Assembly: GCA_028554755.1 (NCBI GenBank)
Contig: JAPTOF010000015.1
Coordinates: 1 to 64,000, forward strand
Source: Cordia subcordata
Lineage: Eukaryota > Streptophyta > Magnoliopsida > Boraginales > Cordiaceae
DNA length: 64,000 nucleotides
Reading direction: 5' to 3'
How positions within the stretch are numbered: position 1 is the first letter of the stretch; each line of letters begins with the position of its first letter. Below the pieces are notes generated by a model, which had not been told where the DNA came from, made no database searches, and saw nothing but the letters and a program-made list of their open reading frames with translations. This document shows, in pieces, positions 12,060 through 23,336 of this stretch. Made by a program: the position numbers and the translations under genes.

Positions 12060-12720
12060 ATCATACAAAATCTATCTTCATGCAATGGTTTGGTAAACAT
12101 GTCAGTCAATTCACGTCTGGTATCGACAAATTCAAGAGAAATGTTTCCTTTAAACATAGATCATGAATGAAATGATTTCTAATTTCAATATGTTTAGTTT
12201 GTAAGTGTAGAACTAGACAATGAATCAAGTCTATAGCACTTGTGGTATCACAATAAACAAGAGTATAATCAAAATTCAAACCATAATCACACAAATTTTA
12301 TTGCATCCAAAGAAATTATGCAATACAATTACGTGATGTGATGTATTCAGCTTTGATTGTGGAGGCTATAATGTTATTTTATTTCTGACTTGACCAAGAA
12401 ACCAATAATTGTCTAAGAAATTGGCAACTTCAGCTTCTACTTTGTGTATCCACTTTGCATCTCGCAAAGTCGGCATCCATATACCTTATTAACTCAACAT
12501 TTATCCCTTTAGATTACCACAAATGAAGGTTAGATATGCCTTCAAGATAAAGAAAAATCCTTTTCACGACAATCAAGTGAGATTCCTTGGGTGAGGATTG
12601 AAAACGAGCACACAGACAAATGGCAAACATAATATCTGGTCTAGAGGCGATAAGATAAAGTAAACTACCAATCATACCTTGCATTTCTTTTCATCAACTG
12701 ACTTACCTTTTTCATCCTTG
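12060..12720 (-). pseudogene. Decayed Ty1/copia pol 3' part (RT end and RNase H)
   Basis: On the minus strand 12294-12106 reads YCDTTSAIDLIH and LQTKHIEIRNHFIHD, matching the copia RNase H signatures CDNTSAI.L and H.RTKHIDIR.HFIRD. Further down is a TDMFTKPL-type end near 12090-12070. Upstream, 12710-12600 gives a LVVYF, RPDI and VC.C.F pattern like the RT end of SIRE elements. Frames are broken by stops. The remainder of the element upstream of about 12720 is missing. Confidence 0.75.
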
Positions 12721-12827
12721 TCTAGCTTTCTTGATGCATTGGATGTATATATTTCGTGTTTAAGTTATCATTAAAGGGTAATTGGGAAATCATTATTGAT
12801 CCTATTTAAAAAGACAAAAAAAAAGGG

Positions 12828-12960
12828 GGGGGGGGGATTAGGAAATAGCTCAAGTGGTTGAGACTATCTCCTTAGGAGTGAGATCTTGGTTTTGAATCCC
12901 ATGCAGGTGGGGGTAAAAAGAAAAAAGTACACCTAGTTCAAATAAATTAATGCTAGAAAA
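12828..12960 (+). mobile_element. tRNA-derived SINE (degraded)
   Basis: After a G run (12825-12836) comes a Pol III-like head. TAGCTCAAGTGGTTGAG at about 12846-12862 fits an A box, and GGTTTTGAATCCC at about 12888-12900 fits a B box (consensus GGTTCGAATCC). The spacing and the segment CTTAGGAGTGAGATCTTGG match plant tRNA-related SINEs. No clear tail or target duplication was identified, so the ends are approximate. Confidence 0.65.
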
Positions 12961-13055
12961 AGATGAAAATTTCTATCTAGACCACAAAATTGAGCATAAC
13001 ACAAAGATAGTATAAATTAAGGAAAAAAATTGTAAAATTTTTTTTTAAAAAAAGA

Positions 13056-13553
13056 GTAAAATATACATTACCTCTCTGTGGTTTGTCTAATTAGTTGATC
13101 CCCACCCCCCGTGTTTTAAAACTTATTACATTACTCCCCCTGTGTTTTTCAAAAGTGGTATATAATATCCTACCTTGACGTTTTTTGTTTAAATTAACTT
13201 AGTGTGCACCATAAATACTTTTTATTGCTTATATGAGCTTTAAAACTTGAAATATGTTTATATTTCCACAAAAACAACCTTATTTTTAGCTAACTACAAT
13301 TTGATAATAATAGAAAAAAAGGTGATTGTGCCACCTTTAAAAAATACAAGGGGATAGTATGGTAAGTTTTGAAAATATAAGGCGTAATCAACTAATTAAA
13401 CAAACCACATCAAGGTAATTAGCTAATTAGATAACTCACAAGGGTTAATATACTACCTTCTGAAAAGTACAGGGGGGTGATATGGTAAGTTTTAAAGCAC
13501 AAGGGAATAATTAGCTGATTAAACAAAACAACAAGGGGTAACATGCATTTTAT
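13056..13553. mobile_element. Fold-back (MITE-like) element with long inverted arms
   Basis: The left arm (about 13056-13150) has the succession ATTACCTCTCTGTGG, CTAATTAGTTGATCC and GTTTTAAAACTTATTAC. This recurs inverted on the right (about 13470-13553), ending ATGCATTTTATC. A partial third arm at about 13380-13450 repeats part of the right arm. The element carries no coding sequence. Target duplications could not be resolved. A related, shorter fold-back lies at 42611-42835. Confidence 0.6.
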
Positions 13554-13769
13554 CGTAAAAAAAATAAAAAGTTCACCTAAAGTGTAACAAAAAAAAGAGT
13601 TCTAGTCAATGAAATCAAATTGGTACAAATTTCATAACCAATGCTAAATATTTACTGTCTTTTTCAATTTTTTGATTGATATGAACACATAATTTAATTT
13701 TTATTTTCATTCCATATATTTTGGTCAATGAAATTAAATTTGAAAGTAAAATGATAGTATTTAGTTGGT

Positions 13770-15654
13770 CATCGTCCTTTGAGTGCAAGCTCTAAAGACC
13801 CGCAAGCACACGGATCGATGTAATAAAATGTATGTAAGTGCGGGGTTGATTCCATAGGGAGGCTAAGTTGTGAGATGGATTCTATGTATGTGTGTTCTAC
13901 AATATGCCTAAAAAAGAAACCTAAACTATCTATTTTTGGGGTTTTGGATGGTCGGGAGCTCTAACTAAAGAAAATTAAACTAAACTATAGGAATGGAAAA
14001 TGGAGGACAAGTTAATTAAAGGAACTAACAAATGGAAACGTGTTAGGGTGACTTCAACTTATAAATGGGTCATTCTATACTCAAATGCTATAGGATTAAA
14101 AAATGATGGCTTACTTTAGTAATTGCTCTTAACTAGGTTGCTCAATTAGTGTCTTAATTTCCCCTAGGACTTGGTGCCGGTTCATCCTTAGACGGCGCCT
14201 CCTAGAGCTACGGCGTGGTCCTCATGACCTAGGGCCTAAAGAGTAACCAATTAACTTCCTAGGTGACTTAGAATAAACCTACCCTAGTACCTAAGCCATT
14301 AGCTAGATTTAAAGCCAAGACCTAGTGTTGCTAAGGTCGTCTAAACCTATCCTGAAACCCATCGGCTGGATTTAAAGCCAAAGGAGACTCGACCTAGGCT
14401 AGCCCTAAATTACTTACCGTCATTCTAAGATCACTTCAGCGGGATTTGACTTGCTAGCACATTTATACATGTTCTTGGCCAAGGTGTTCATGAATAATGG
14501 GATCTATTCAACTACCAAACATTGTCAAGCTCCGATTACACCATAAAAAGCAATCAATAACTAACATGTATCCGTTATTGAAGTCATATTCACTACTAGG
14601 CATGCAAATATACATATAGACATGAATATAAGCATTACCCACTTCATAGCATCCACATATAAATACATAGACATGATTATAGCATGGCTTAGATGTGTTT
14701 AGTAACAAATAGACTTCAATCTATACACATGCTACTCATCTAGGCATTTTATCAAGTACTTAGACATGAATGAGAAAATAACCATTTAAACAAGAAAATC
14801 AAAGCATATATACATTCAGCCATCAAATCTGATATCATAAGAGTATATAGTTAACCCATTACATAAGCTTAATCACCCTGGATATGTCTACTCAATCATA
14901 ATAAGAAATAGAATGAAAGAGAGATTATGAAGCTTCCCTTTCATCCTATCTAATTTTAAATAGAGCTCTTGAGCAAACTTGATTTCAAATGTTTGAAAGC
15001 CCCAAAATCCTCTTGCTTCAAGGTGATGAAATGTGTGAGAGAGTGTGTGTGATATAGGTAAAGACTGGGGTTAAAAGTGTATGTGTGTGTGATGGGTCTG
15101 TTAAGATCCTCCTCAAGAATTGTCAAAGATTCCCCTTTTTAATCTCAAAATCGAGCTTTTATATCAGCTTTTTACGCACTGCCGGTCGACCTAGCCGGTC
15201 AACCGATTTCTCCTCTCAACTCGACCGGCTTTTTGGTGATGCTCTCTGGACTGACCAGTCGATCTGCTCTGGAGGGGTAGTCGTCTAGCTATTTTGAGCA
15301 CCTCTCTAGAGTGGCCAGTCAACCTAGCCGGTGGACCGGCTCCTTCTTTTAGGTCGTTCGGCTAATTTCCTTCCTCCATTCTTTGTCTTTCCAGCCTCTA
15401 ATCTTCTCTTTTTGACCCGTTCATCCCCCATCTTCATCACCTATCATCATTCAATCTCGATCTTAACCCAAAGTTCACCTAAATCATTGAAAACAAGCAA
15501 TTAGTGTAGCAATTTGTCTCTTAAACTTAATATGTACAATTGTTTACGCTTAAGCCTATTCTTATCTAATGCACTATACCAATCATCTTTATAAGCACTT
15601 AATACCTCTTAAACATAGGCAAATAACAATGCAAACACACACAAAAACACAACA
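13770..15654 (-). repeat. Athila 3' LTR (left on plus), 1885 bp
   Basis: Aligns along its length with 23337-25187. The two share GCAAGCTCTAAAGACCCGCAA near the start and AAAAACACAACA at the end. The expected terminal TG at the left edge is CA here, while the other LTR keeps TG. This copy is about 34 bp longer, mainly because of an extra CGACC/CCGGT-rich segment near 15190-15230. Confidence 0.9.
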
Positions 15655-15697
15655 CATAGACACCCCAAACCTTCTCCTTGCTTGTCCCCAAGCAAGC
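15655..15697 (-). promoter_or_regulatory. Athila polypurine tract and adjoining hairpin
   Basis: On the minus strand, GGAGAAGGTTTGGGG lies just before the 3' LTR and would prime plus-strand DNA synthesis. Next to it, CTTGCTTGTCCCCAAGCAAG (15678-15697) forms a 7-bp stem with a short loop. It is common upstream of the tract in Athila-like elements. Confidence 0.65.
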
Positions 15698-17062
15698 CCA
15701 ATCTTAAGTTTATTTCTAAAGTTGATACAAAGGGTTACTTAAGGGATTGACTTTCTATCAAAGTTAGTCTAAGAAGCATGAAGAAGGCATTCATATTGTG
15801 GAATGATCCCGAAACCTCTTTCGATCTTCCCTCTACTCATAAGGGATCTCGTTCCTTATGGGAATTTCCTACGTAGCTAGCCCACTACGAGCCTAGGATT
15901 CGAACTCACGCACTTCGGATGTTGATATTTCGCGCCTCCTCAACTATCATGACCTTCCCAATACGCACAAAGCTTCAAAGACAAGAAGAGAGAATATACA
16001 AACACAATGGCTTATAAAATGCCTTATTCACATATCTACCTAGAAGGTAGCTTGTGCTAAGTTGACATTGTGTCACTTGTGCACTTATTCACAAAACCTT
16101 TTGGTGCCTTTGGCTTTTTTTCTGTTTTTTCACTTTTTTTCTTTTTATATTTTTACACCTTTTTGCCTTTTTCAAATTTTTGTTTTTTTTGAATTTTTCA
16201 TGTTTTGCATTGTATTCACACAAAAAGAAAAGAAAAAGAAATGCTTTGGCATATCAAAAAGAATCAATTAAGGAAGGGGCACTCATATCAACAACCCTTT
16301 TCCAACTCTTTCCTAACAAGGTATGGGGTGGCTACAAGGGTCACTCTTTAAGGGCTTCACTCTCCACAACTTTGAAGGGCATCCCCTCCAAGACTTAGCT
16401 TCCAAACCACTCTATTCATTTCCCCGCAATGCATCTCATATTCACCAATCAATAGAGTCAATCACAATAGCCAACACAATGATCAACAAAGAAATAAATG
16501 ACTCTACATGCATTAAAATTGAAAATTTTTCACCATTTTTAAGCATATAACGCAATCTACCCTAAGCAAGATATATAACAAGCAAACCAAACTCCCACAC
16601 TCCCAAATCTAAACTTTGCTTATCCTCAAGCAAATAGATCAAAAACATAAATGAGCAAATTGGCATTACAAAGCAAGTAAGGGTGGTGGAGATAGGGTAA
16701 AAACATGGAGAATAAGTGGAGAAAGGATAGATACAACCTTGCATTTTCTTCAAAGCTTTCCATGCCAATGATAAATTACCATACTACTAATCCTGTGACT
16801 TACAATTCATAAACAATTCACAAAGAAAACAAGATTAGTAATATTGCTTATGCATGCTTGCATTGGCATGTGCAATAATAAGCAATGGTGTATCTTATGG
16901 GACAAAGAATCAAGATTCAATACTTTGATGTGGGTGAAAGAAAAAGAAAGAAAATAAAAAGGAAAGAAAGTGGAACAAATACAAAATTGCAAAATTGAAC
17001 CTAGATTGCCTTGTAGTAGCGCTAACCACCATATTGTCAGTCGGGCAAACACCAATTAATCT
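15698..17062 (-). other. Athila 3' non-coding region
   Basis: About 1.4 kb lies between the pol stop and the polypurine tract. It contains T-rich and C/T-rich stretches (16110-16200) and only short, unrelated open frames. It is the place where some Athila elements carry a second ORF, which is not detectable here. Confidence 0.6.
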
Positions 17063-20000
17063 TCAACTTCCATTGACGGGATCCTGAAGCATTAAAACCT
17101 CCACACGAGCCATGCTCGGATCATATGCATGCTTCAGACGTTGCCCATTCACCGTCAACTCTTAGCCATCCTTCAAGTCTTTGATCTTGACCGCTCTAGA
17201 AGGGTAAGCAACCAACACCTCATATCGACCATCTATCTTGTCTTAAGCTTACCTGGAAAGAGTTTCAATCGTGAGTTAAACAACCAAACTTTATCGGAGG
17301 GATAGAATGATTTCTTAATAATGTGTTTATCATGAATTCTCTTCATCTTATCCTTATAAAGCTTAGCGTTCTCATACGCCTCAAATCTAAGCTCTTCCAA
17401 CTCTGCTAGGTCTAGCTTATTTTTCTCACCCACTCTTACCAAATCAAAATTTAAGGCCTTGATGGCCCAATAAGCTCTATGCTCAAGTTCTACCGGCAAG
17501 TGACAAGCCTTCCCATAAACCAATATATACAGATACATACCAATGGGAGTCTTAAAGGAAGTACGGTAGGCCCACAAAGCATCATTTAGCTTAATAGACC
17601 AATATCTCCTATCGAGCCGAACCGTTTTCTCTAAAATGTGCTTGATCTCCTCATTAGACACCTCTACTTGTCTACTAGTTTACAGGTGATAAGGAGTGGC
17701 TACCTTATGGGTGACCTAATATCTCTTCAATAAGGCCTCTAAAGTCCTATGGTGAAAATGCAAGCCCCCATCACTAATCAAGACCCTAGGGACTCCAAAT
17801 CTAGAGAAAATGTTCTCCTTGATGAATTCAACCACTACCTTATGGTCATTAGTGCATATGGGAAATTGCCTCAACCCATTTGGACACATAATCAACGACT
17901 ACTAAAATGTATTGGTACCCAAAGGAAGGTGGAAATGGACCCATGAAATCTATACCCTAAACATCAAACAACTCACATGGAAGAATAGGGGATAAAGGCA
18001 TCATGTTTCTCCTAGATATGGACCTGGATTACTAACATCTAAAACACTTTTTGCAATACTCTTGGGCATCTTTAAAGAGAGTGGGCCAAATAAGCCATAT
18101 TGCAAGACCTTCGCGGTGGTCTTCTTCCTACTAAAATGACCCCCACACCCCTCATCATGACACATGCTCAAAACGCTCTCAAACTCGTCCTCGAGCACAC
18201 ACCGGCGAATCATTTGATCCACACACACTTTAAAAAGATAGGGATCCTCATAAAAGAAATGCCTAATTTGTGCTAGAAACCTATCGTTTTCTCTCTTCTC
18301 CCAATGGGAAGGAAAATGCCCTGTGCCAAGATAATTGACAATATGAGCAAACCAAGGTATGTGATGAGAGACGGCAAATAATTGCTTATTGGGAAATGAA
18401 TCATGAAAAGGAGATGGATCACTACAAGACTTGCTAACGAGATGGGAAAGATGATCTGCAACTAAATTTTCTCTACCCTTCTTATCTCGAATTTCGATGT
18501 CAAACTCTTGAAGGAGAAGCAACCACCTAATCAAGCGGGGCTTAGACTCTTTCTTAGACAACAAATATTTCAATGTGCATGATTGGTGTAAACAATCACT
18601 TTAGACCCTAAGATGTATGATCTAAACTTGTTAAGGGAGAAGACTATTGCTAGAAGCTCTTTTTCCATAGTGGTATAGTTCTTTTGGGCTTCATCAAGAG
18701 TCTTGCTAGCATAGTACACAACATGGGGCAACCTATCCTTCCTTTGACCTAAAACAGCTCCTGTCGCATAATCGGATGTGTTCCACACTTCAATCACCCT
18801 CAATTAAGCTCCAATTATCTTCCCAAATCACACCTTAAACAAGCAACAAACGTACATTACTATAGCATTTAAGTCCTAACTTCAACTATGAACGTATAGA
18901 CCCTAATATGCACAAGTATGACCTAAATGCTGTACTAATACATTAAATGAAGGTCAAAACACCTCAAAACAAGTATATACATGCAATACATAAACACACA
19001 AAACAAACACATTAGGATGCATCACACATAACCTCGAATAGAAGATTGTAGTTAAATGGCTAGATAATTGGGAATGTAGACAATAAGGACTTAAGCTTAT
19101 TGAAAGACCTAACACACCCATCATCAAAGTCAAAAGGGACATCTTGTGCTAGGAGCCTAGACAAGGGACATGCAATGTGGCTAAAATCCTTAATGAACCT
19201 ACGGTAAAATCCTGCATGCCTTAGAAAAGATCTAACATCCTTGACACGCTTAGGGACAGACAACTTTTCAATCAATTCTACCTTAGCTGGGTCAATTTGA
19301 ATACCACTAGATGAAACTATATGACCCAACACTATCCCTCTTTGCCCCATGAAGTGGGATTTCTCCCAACTCAACACTAGATTCTTCTTCACACATCGGT
19401 CTAAGACTAAAGAGAGGTGACTCAAGCACTCTTCCAAACTATCACCAAAGACTAAGAAATCATCCATGAATATCTCTAAATGGCTCTCAATCATGTCACT
19501 AAAAATGGCCATCATACACCTCTGGAAAGTTGTTGGGGCATTACAAAGACCGAAAGGCATTCTCCAATAGGCAAAAGTGCCATAGGGACAAGTAAAGATG
19601 GTCTTCTCCTGGTCCTCAGGAAACATGGGGATCTGATTATAACCCAAATAACCATCTAGAAAATAATAGTGGCTATGCCCAGCCACTCTATCTAAAATCT
19701 GATCTAGAAAAGGCAATGGGAAATGATCCTTCATAGTTTAGGAGTTGAGCTTCCTATAATCAATACAAACTCTCTATCCCATAGGAGTACATGTAAGGAT
19801 AAGCTCTCCTCTCTCATTCTCCACAACCGTGATCCCAGACTTCTTAGGGACAACTTGGACCGGGCTAACCCACTCACTATCGAAGATCAGATAAATAATG
19901 CCTGCATCTAAAAGCTTAATGATCTCTTTTTTATCTACCTTGCTCATGTGTGGGTTTAGCCTCCTTTGCATCTCCTTAGAAGGAATGGCTCCATTTTCAA

Positions 20001-20856
20001 GATAAATACGATGCATATAAATCGAAGGGTCAATACTTATCAAATCATCAATTTTTCACCCTATAGCCTTCCTATGTTTTCTAAGAACCTCTAAAAGACG
20101 CTTCTCATACTCACTAGACAGATCGGAAGCTTTGATAACCAAAAGGGTCTCACTAGGGCCTAGGAATGCATACTTCAAATGATCGAGAAGGGGTTTGAGC
20201 TCTAAAGAAGGACCAGGCTCAACCAAGGGTGACTCAACCTCAATATCATCAACGGGGATGTCACTAGAATCAAGACTAGAAAAATTAACCTCAAGTGACT
20301 CATCAATCAAAGGGCTCACAATCAGGGAAGTAGAAGCTACACATTTCCGCTCTAAGGTCTCCAAATCAAAGCTAGACATCAATTCCTCAAATTTTCTCAA
20401 ATCTTCTCTATCGATCATAGTTCTTTGTACAAAATCCGCAACATAAGAATTAATCACATCAACTCTAAAGCACTCTTCTCCATCTTCTGCTCCTATACTA
20501 GCCCTATTCACCGCCTCGACAACCTTCATAATGGATCTCAAATTCCCAAATTTTTTCTCCAATAACCCCGACCTACAATGAATAATGGCATCTGTAGTGG
20601 CAAGGAAGAGGCGACCTAGAAGAACGAGTGTAGAATGTCTAGAGTCATGTCCTGAATCCATATCTAACACTATGAAGTCAACAAGGTACACGAACTCACC
20701 TACCTGGACCATAACATCCTCTATCACACCCCTAGGTCTACGCTCGAAACTATCAGTTAGCTGAAGAGTAACGTGTGTAGCGGACAACTCACCTAGACCT
20801 AGCTGTTGATAGACGGAGTAGGGAATGAGATTCACACTAGACCCTAAATCTAACAA
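17063..20856 (-). pseudogene. Athila pol: protease, reverse transcriptase, RNase H, integrase
   Basis: This region encodes the enzymes for retrotransposon replication, read right to left. The protease has DLGSSVNLIPYSVYQQL near 20850. RT runs over about 20043-19060 with KDHFPLPFLDQ, FLDGYLGYNQI, MPFGLCNAPTTFQRC and the catalytic box FMDD. RNase H lies at 18803-18570 with GAVLGQ and ASKTLDEAQKNYTTMEKELL. The integrase has a zinc-binding HHCC region near 18180-18020, catalytic-core segments [16 protein letters not shown] and VPRVLISDGG at about 17930-17770, and a C-terminal part at 17661-17233 with DALWAYRT and [10 protein letters not shown]. The last recognisable codons end at a TGA at 17065-17063. 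Stops interrupt most domains, many of them TAG at positions where the family has Gln or Trp. A 236-bp insertion (18779-19014) splits RT from RNase H. Confidence 0.9.
18779..19014. mobile_element. 236-bp insertion nested in Athila pol, flanked by GGATG
   Basis: A 5-bp direct repeat GGATG lies at 18774-18778 and 19015-19019. Between the repeats the sequence has no pol similarity and starts TGTTCCACACTT. On each side the pol reading is in the frame expected for adjacent codons (…CDAS on one side, DYATG… on the other). Excising the insert with one repeat copy would leave the frame intact. It starts with TG, but its end (CACATTA) is not a clean CA, so a solo LTR is possible but unproven. Confidence 0.75.
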
Positions 20857-20868
20857 GATGTGATCAAT

Positions 20869-22991
20869 CTAGGTTTCTCTAATCCTACAAGGAATAGTGA
20901 AGGCTCTAAGGTCACTCATCTTAGGCGGGAGGCCTGAAGTATAAATGCTACTCCCCTTCTTCGTAAGCCTCACCTTCTTAGGAATGTTCGATGACCTATG
21001 TTTTCTCGTGTAAAGATCCTTAAAGAACTTAGAATAGGAGGGGATGGAAAGGATCCTATCTATCAAAGGAAGATTGACCTTAAGGTCCTTAAGATGCTCT
21101 AACACCTTGAAAAACCTAGAATCCTCACCAGGTGTAGGCCTCTCTAAGGCAAATGGAAAAGGAACTCTAGGCTCAACACCTCTGGACACACGGGAATCAT
21201 CAATGGGCTTCTTTCCCTCCCGATGTGGGCGGGAAGTACTACTCTTTCCATGGTCTCTAATAGGCTCATCTTTCTCAACGGGACCCTCTTTAGAATTTCC
21301 CTCAATAGGGCTACTATATGGTGCTTTAGACTCGGAAGGACTGTTAGGTGCAGGCACTGCAAAGTCAACTTCTACCCTATTATCCACTACCCTACCACTC
21401 CTAAGAGTAGTGACGGCCTTAGCCTGGGCCTGCAAAGGATAAGTGGCATCGGTGAAGGACCGGGACTAGACTCTAAGGTTCACCTCTAGTTGAGAAGGCA
21501 ATTTCTCGGGGTGTCTAGCGCTCAACTGCATAGCAATCTATCCCAAATGTGTCTCAAACCTAGCCATCTACTGCCTATAGCTAGCCATCTCTTTCCTATT
21601 ATCAGCTAACTCCTACTGCTAACTAGCCAATACCTGCTGCTGATTCTGAATAAACTACATTAGCTTTATCACATCATTACTGGAAGACTGGCTGCTAGAA
21701 AGAGTAGGAAAAGCCTGAGGTTGGGAAGCACTAGTGAGACGGGGCAGATTAAGATGACAGAAATCTGGGGGATATTGAGAATGGGGTCGCTACTGAGGTA
21801 GAACTTGAGATTGTGAGCTAGACTCACGCTGACCTTGTTTCCAAGAAAATTTTAGGTTATCCCTCTAACTCGGATTGTATGTATTCAATTACGGATTGTA
21901 CTCATGATAATAATCTTATGCAGCACACACTTGCTCTTTCATGAATTCGGGAAACTGGGATACTAAAGGCAAGCTATGGTCTCATAAGTTGACTCAGAAC
22001 ACAATGCACAAACCTCAACAACTAAAGGGGCAAAGGAAGAACCTATAGAACTAGTCCTATGACCTTGGGATGAAAGAGATAAAGAAATGAATTGATCCAG
22101 CTTATTCGTCAAAGCCCCAACCTTAGTGGGTAAGTCTAAAGAAACTCCAACCTCATTAACACTTTTCCTATTACCTCCCCGACTAGACCTTTCCATAGCA
22201 AAATTTTGAGAAGAATCTTTACCCATCAGCTCTATTTTCTCCCATGCCTCAGTCGGTCTCAAAAGATAGAAGGCACCACCGAAGGCGGCATTGACCATTA
22301 TCCTATTTTGTTCATTTAAACCTCGAAAGAAATATTGCAATAGGTCATAATTGCCATACTCGTGGTGTGGACATTGTCTAAGAAGATCTTTGAACCTCTC
22401 CCAAGCCTCATGAAAGGATTCTAGATCATGCTGTGAGAAAGTCATAATGGCGGTCCTAAGGTCGGCAGTCTTGGCCATGGGATAAAATTTTTGAAAGAAC
22501 TTAGATTAAAGCTCATTCTATTTAGTAATGCAACTACTAGGTAAAGAATGCAACCAAGTGCTAGCCTTATCCTTAAGAGAGAAAGGAAACAATCTTAGAC
22601 GTATGACCTCTTGGGAGACATTGGGGACATGAAGAGTGGAACTCATGTCAACAAAATCAGTAATATGCTCTAGAGGACTCTCATTGCCTCTTCCGTAGAA
22701 GGAAGGAAGCATGGCCAACATATTAGGCTTAATCCCAAAGTTGGTCTCCCTCAAACCTAGAATTTGAATAGCCAAATTAGGCTCAAAGGCTTCGGGGAGA
22801 AAGAATTGCCTAAGAGTGGGTTCCTCATCTATGGGTGGATCCGGTCTACGGGGCTTTTGTCTAAAATGATCTTGAGCTCGATGCCCAAGGTGATCATGAG
22901 GTGGAACAGGATTCATTGGGGAAATGGGAGGATTAGGAGGATTGGCCATCTCCTCAAGAAGATCTCCTAAAATTCCTAAAATGTCTTGCAA
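20869..22991 (-). pseudogene. Athila gag, decayed
   Basis: This is the structural (nucleocapsid/capsid) polyprotein of the element. The capsid part, at about 22991-22518, includes NFGIKPNMLAMLPSFYGRGN, then SPLEHITDF and WLHSLP. It continues at 22478-21963 with ESFHEAWERFKDLLRQCPHH and FFRGLNEQNR. Between 21900 and 21440 the reading continues through several TAG codons (around ELADNRKEMASY and MARFETHLG). The segment 21435-20869 is a charged linker to the protease (KAVTTLRSGR near its start). The pattern and order fit Athila gag. It is non-functional as it stands. Confidence 0.85.
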
Positions 22992-23308
22992 TTCTATCGG
23001 GTTTGGGATTAAGAGGAACTAGGGGATTTCTAAGGGATCTCCTACCAAGCATACACAAACTATTCTAACTCCGGCCACTTCAACCCCCAAAAACTTCAAT
23101 TTTCCTAAAACTACAGCAAATAAACCACAATCCTAGAAAGTCTACTAAAAACAAAGACAAAAGCTGAAATAGATAAACAAGAACTAAAGCAAGATAATAT
23201 AAACAAAAAACAAGATAAGCAAAAACTAAACAAACTATAAAGGAACAGCGAGAAAGCAAGAAAAGTAACTACCAAAATACAAAAACAAAGAATGCAAACC
23301 ACCGTGCC

Positions 23309-23326
23309 TCCCTAGCAATGGCGCTA
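23309..23326 (-). promoter_or_regulatory. Athila primer binding site (tRNA-Asp type, mutated)
   Basis: On the minus strand the 18 bases TAGCGCCATTGCTAGGGA match the tRNA-Asp complement used by Athila elements (TGGCGCCGTTGCC start) at 14 of 18 positions. All four differences are transitions. The site lies 10 bases inside the 5' LTR. Confidence 0.75.
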
Positions 23327-23336
23327 AGAACTTGAT

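Noticed and set aside
12828..12900. tRNA gene
   Set aside because: A and B boxes are present, but the acceptor stem does not pair and the flanks fit a SINE.
16062..17055. Several short open frames in the Athila 3' region
   Set aside because: They are low-complexity or antisense to the element, and none resembles an envelope-like protein.
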